A stretch of DNA of 64,000 nt from positions 5,337,001-5,401,000 of the forward strand of contig NZ_JAPEPC010000001.1 in the NCBI RefSeq assembly GCF_026340465.1, written 5' to 3'. Source of the stretch: Streptomyces sp. NBC_01306. GTDB taxonomy: Bacteria > Actinomycetota > Actinomycetes > Streptomycetales > Streptomycetaceae. The notes below the pieces were generated by a model. The model ran no database searches and had not been told where the DNA came from. It saw only the letters and a program-made list of their open reading frames with translations. How positions within the stretch are numbered: the first letter of the stretch is position 1; each line of letters opens with the position of its first letter. This document shows, in pieces, positions 63,157-64,000 of the stretch. A program made the position numbers and the translations under genes.

Positions 63157-64000
63157 CTACTCGGCTTCCTCGTCCATCCCGTTCCGGCCCGGGCCTGCCG
63201 GGCTGAGGCCCGCTGTCCACTTCTCCTCGATGCGGCCGAACTTCCATATCGCCATCGCCACCAGCCAGGTCACGAAGAACAGTCCGACGATCACGAAGCC
63301 GACGATGTTCAGATCCAGCCCGCCGACCCAGTCCCAGAAGGCGCCGTGCAGGCCGAGCTTCTGGGTGAGCAGGCCGAGCAGTTCGACCGTGCCGATGATG
63401 AACGCCACCGCCACCGAGAGGCCGGTGATCGTGAGGTTGTAGTAGACCTTGCGCACGGGCTTCGAGAACGCCCAGCCGTACGCGAAGTTCATGAACGAGC
63501 CGTCGATGGTGTCCAACAGGCACATGCCGGCTGCGAACAGCACCGGCAGGCAGAGGATCGCGTACCAGGGCAGCCCGGAGGCGGCGCCGGAGCCCGCCAG
63601 GACGAGCAGGGCGATCTCCGTGGCGGTGTCGAAGCCGAGGCCGAAGAGCAGGCCGAGCGGGTACATCTGCCAGGGCTTGGTGATCGACTTCATCACACGC
63701 CCCAGAAGCCGGTTCATCAGGCCCCGATTGTTGAGGTGCTCCTCCAGCGCGGCCTCGTCGAAGTCGCCCGAGCGCATCTTCCGGAAGACCTTCCAGATCC
63801 CCACCAGGATGAGGACGTTGATGCCCGCGATCAGATAGAGGAAGAACCCGGAGACGGTCGTGCCGATCAGGCTGGTGACGTTGTGCAGCTGGGAGTTGTC
63901 GTCGCGCACCGGGCCCGCGAGGGCCTTCACGCCCAGGGACAGCAGGAACGCCAGGACGAACACGACGCTTGAGTGCCCGAGCGAGAACCAGAAGCCCACC
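63157..64000 (-). CDS. HoxN/NixA-family nickel/cobalt transporter (partial; N-terminus beyond window)
   Basis: 281 codons are present; the family is about 340-380 residues, so the first part with the HX4DH signature lies off the right edge. The NiCoT hallmarks here are FWFSLGHSSVVFVLAF at the very start, GLLFGLGFDTATEIALL (second conserved motif with Asp and Thr) and FAAGMCLLDTIDGSFMNFAY. At least six hydrophobic segments follow. The last 30 residues are a hydrophilic cytoplasmic tail. It imports Ni or Co ions for metalloenzymes such as urease or for cobalamin synthesis. The stop codon is at 63157-63159. Confidence 0.92.
   Translation of the reverse strand, partial: VGFWFSLGHSSVVFVLAFLLSLGVKALAGPVRDDNSQLHNVTSLIGTTVSGFFLYLIAGINVLILVGIWKVFRKMRSGDFDEAALEEHLNNRGLMNRLLGRVMKSITKPWQMYPLGLLFGLGFDTATEIALLVLAGSGAASGLPWYAILCLPVLFAAGMCLLDTIDGSFMNFAYGWAFSKPVRKVYYNLTITGLSVAVAFIIGTVELLGLLTQKLGLHGAFWDWVGGLDLNIVGFVIVGLFFVTWLVAMAIWKFGRIEEKWTAGLSPAGPGRNGMDEEAE

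Overview
The window is high-GC actinobacterial chromosome, almost certainly Streptomyces. The signs are strong third-position GC, many GTG starts, a complete fabD-fabH-acpP-fabF type II fatty acid synthase operon with its fasR regulator, a single-subunit aceE, a DUF3052 gene beside an AhpE peroxiredoxin, tandem terD genes, and XRE/DUF5753 plus DUF6879 gene pairs. From memory the backbone order resembles the S. coelicolor region around mbl, fabDHPF, aceE and terD. No alignment was run.

Layout. 0-3.7 kb: the 5' part of an Mbl/MreB-like gene, a hypothetical gene, and a MarR regulator divergent from an MDR-family reductase and an Ohr-type peroxidase. 3.9-12.9 kb: an oxidative sugar-acid locus with an IclR regulator, an SMP-30 lactonase, a ChvE/GguA/GguB-type sugar ABC transporter, a U32-like TIM-barrel protein, a zinc dehydrogenase and a galactonate-dehydratase-like enolase-superfamily enzyme. 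Two near-identical 28-bp sites, each with an inverted repeat or a related half-site, precede its two minus-strand transcription units. 13-21 kb: an EI24 membrane protein, TetR/GH3 beta-glucosidase, aldose epimerase, a GDSL lipoprotein, DUF3145 and a beta-hydroxyacid dehydrogenase. 21-26 kb: the fatty acid synthase operon and fasR. The sugar pathway looks completed far away by a KDG kinase and KDPG aldolase pair at 54.5-56.3 kb.

26.6-31.9 kb is a scarred accessory zone. It holds an apparently N-terminally shortened GNAT gene, a HAD phosphatase, the 3' remnant of an ATPase-fold regulator gene, a decayed second copy of the 3' part of a serine hydrolase gene, and then a small 7-deazaguanine-type gene set: a queD gene cut to 37 codons, a methyltransferase, a glycosyltransferase and an intact queC. 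The intact serine hydrolase gene follows. The set is therefore bracketed by directly repeated serine hydrolase sequence. A 246-bp MITE-like element with about 40-bp inverted ends follows at 32.7 kb.

33-40.5 kb: MerR with an aldo/keto reductase (19-bp-spacer promoter), a DUF4429/SHOCT protein, a DUF1023 hydrolase, TetR divergent from a DHA2 exporter with a leaderless-looking promoter, and a frameshifted I36 inhibitor gene. 40.5-54.2 kb: aceE, DUF3052, ahpE, then a ter stress locus with four TerD-family genes, a DUF475/TerC membrane protein preceded by a compact folded intergenic element, a CitE-like lyase, an 875-residue fusion of two phosphoribosyltransferase-like modules with TRSP-like and Pelota-like parts, and a HAD phosphatase.

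54.3-64 kb: an FmdB zinc ribbon, kdgK and KDPG aldolase, a coiled-coil protein, a DUF4097 lipoprotein, and tRNA-Val(TAC). A 3.5-kb island sits in that tRNA gene: a 46-bp copy of the tRNA 3' end plus a copy of its terminator lie at 62.4 kb. The island carries XRE/DUF5753, DUF6879 and several small genes, but no integrase. The window closes with a small hypothetical gene and the 3' part of a nickel/cobalt transporter gene.
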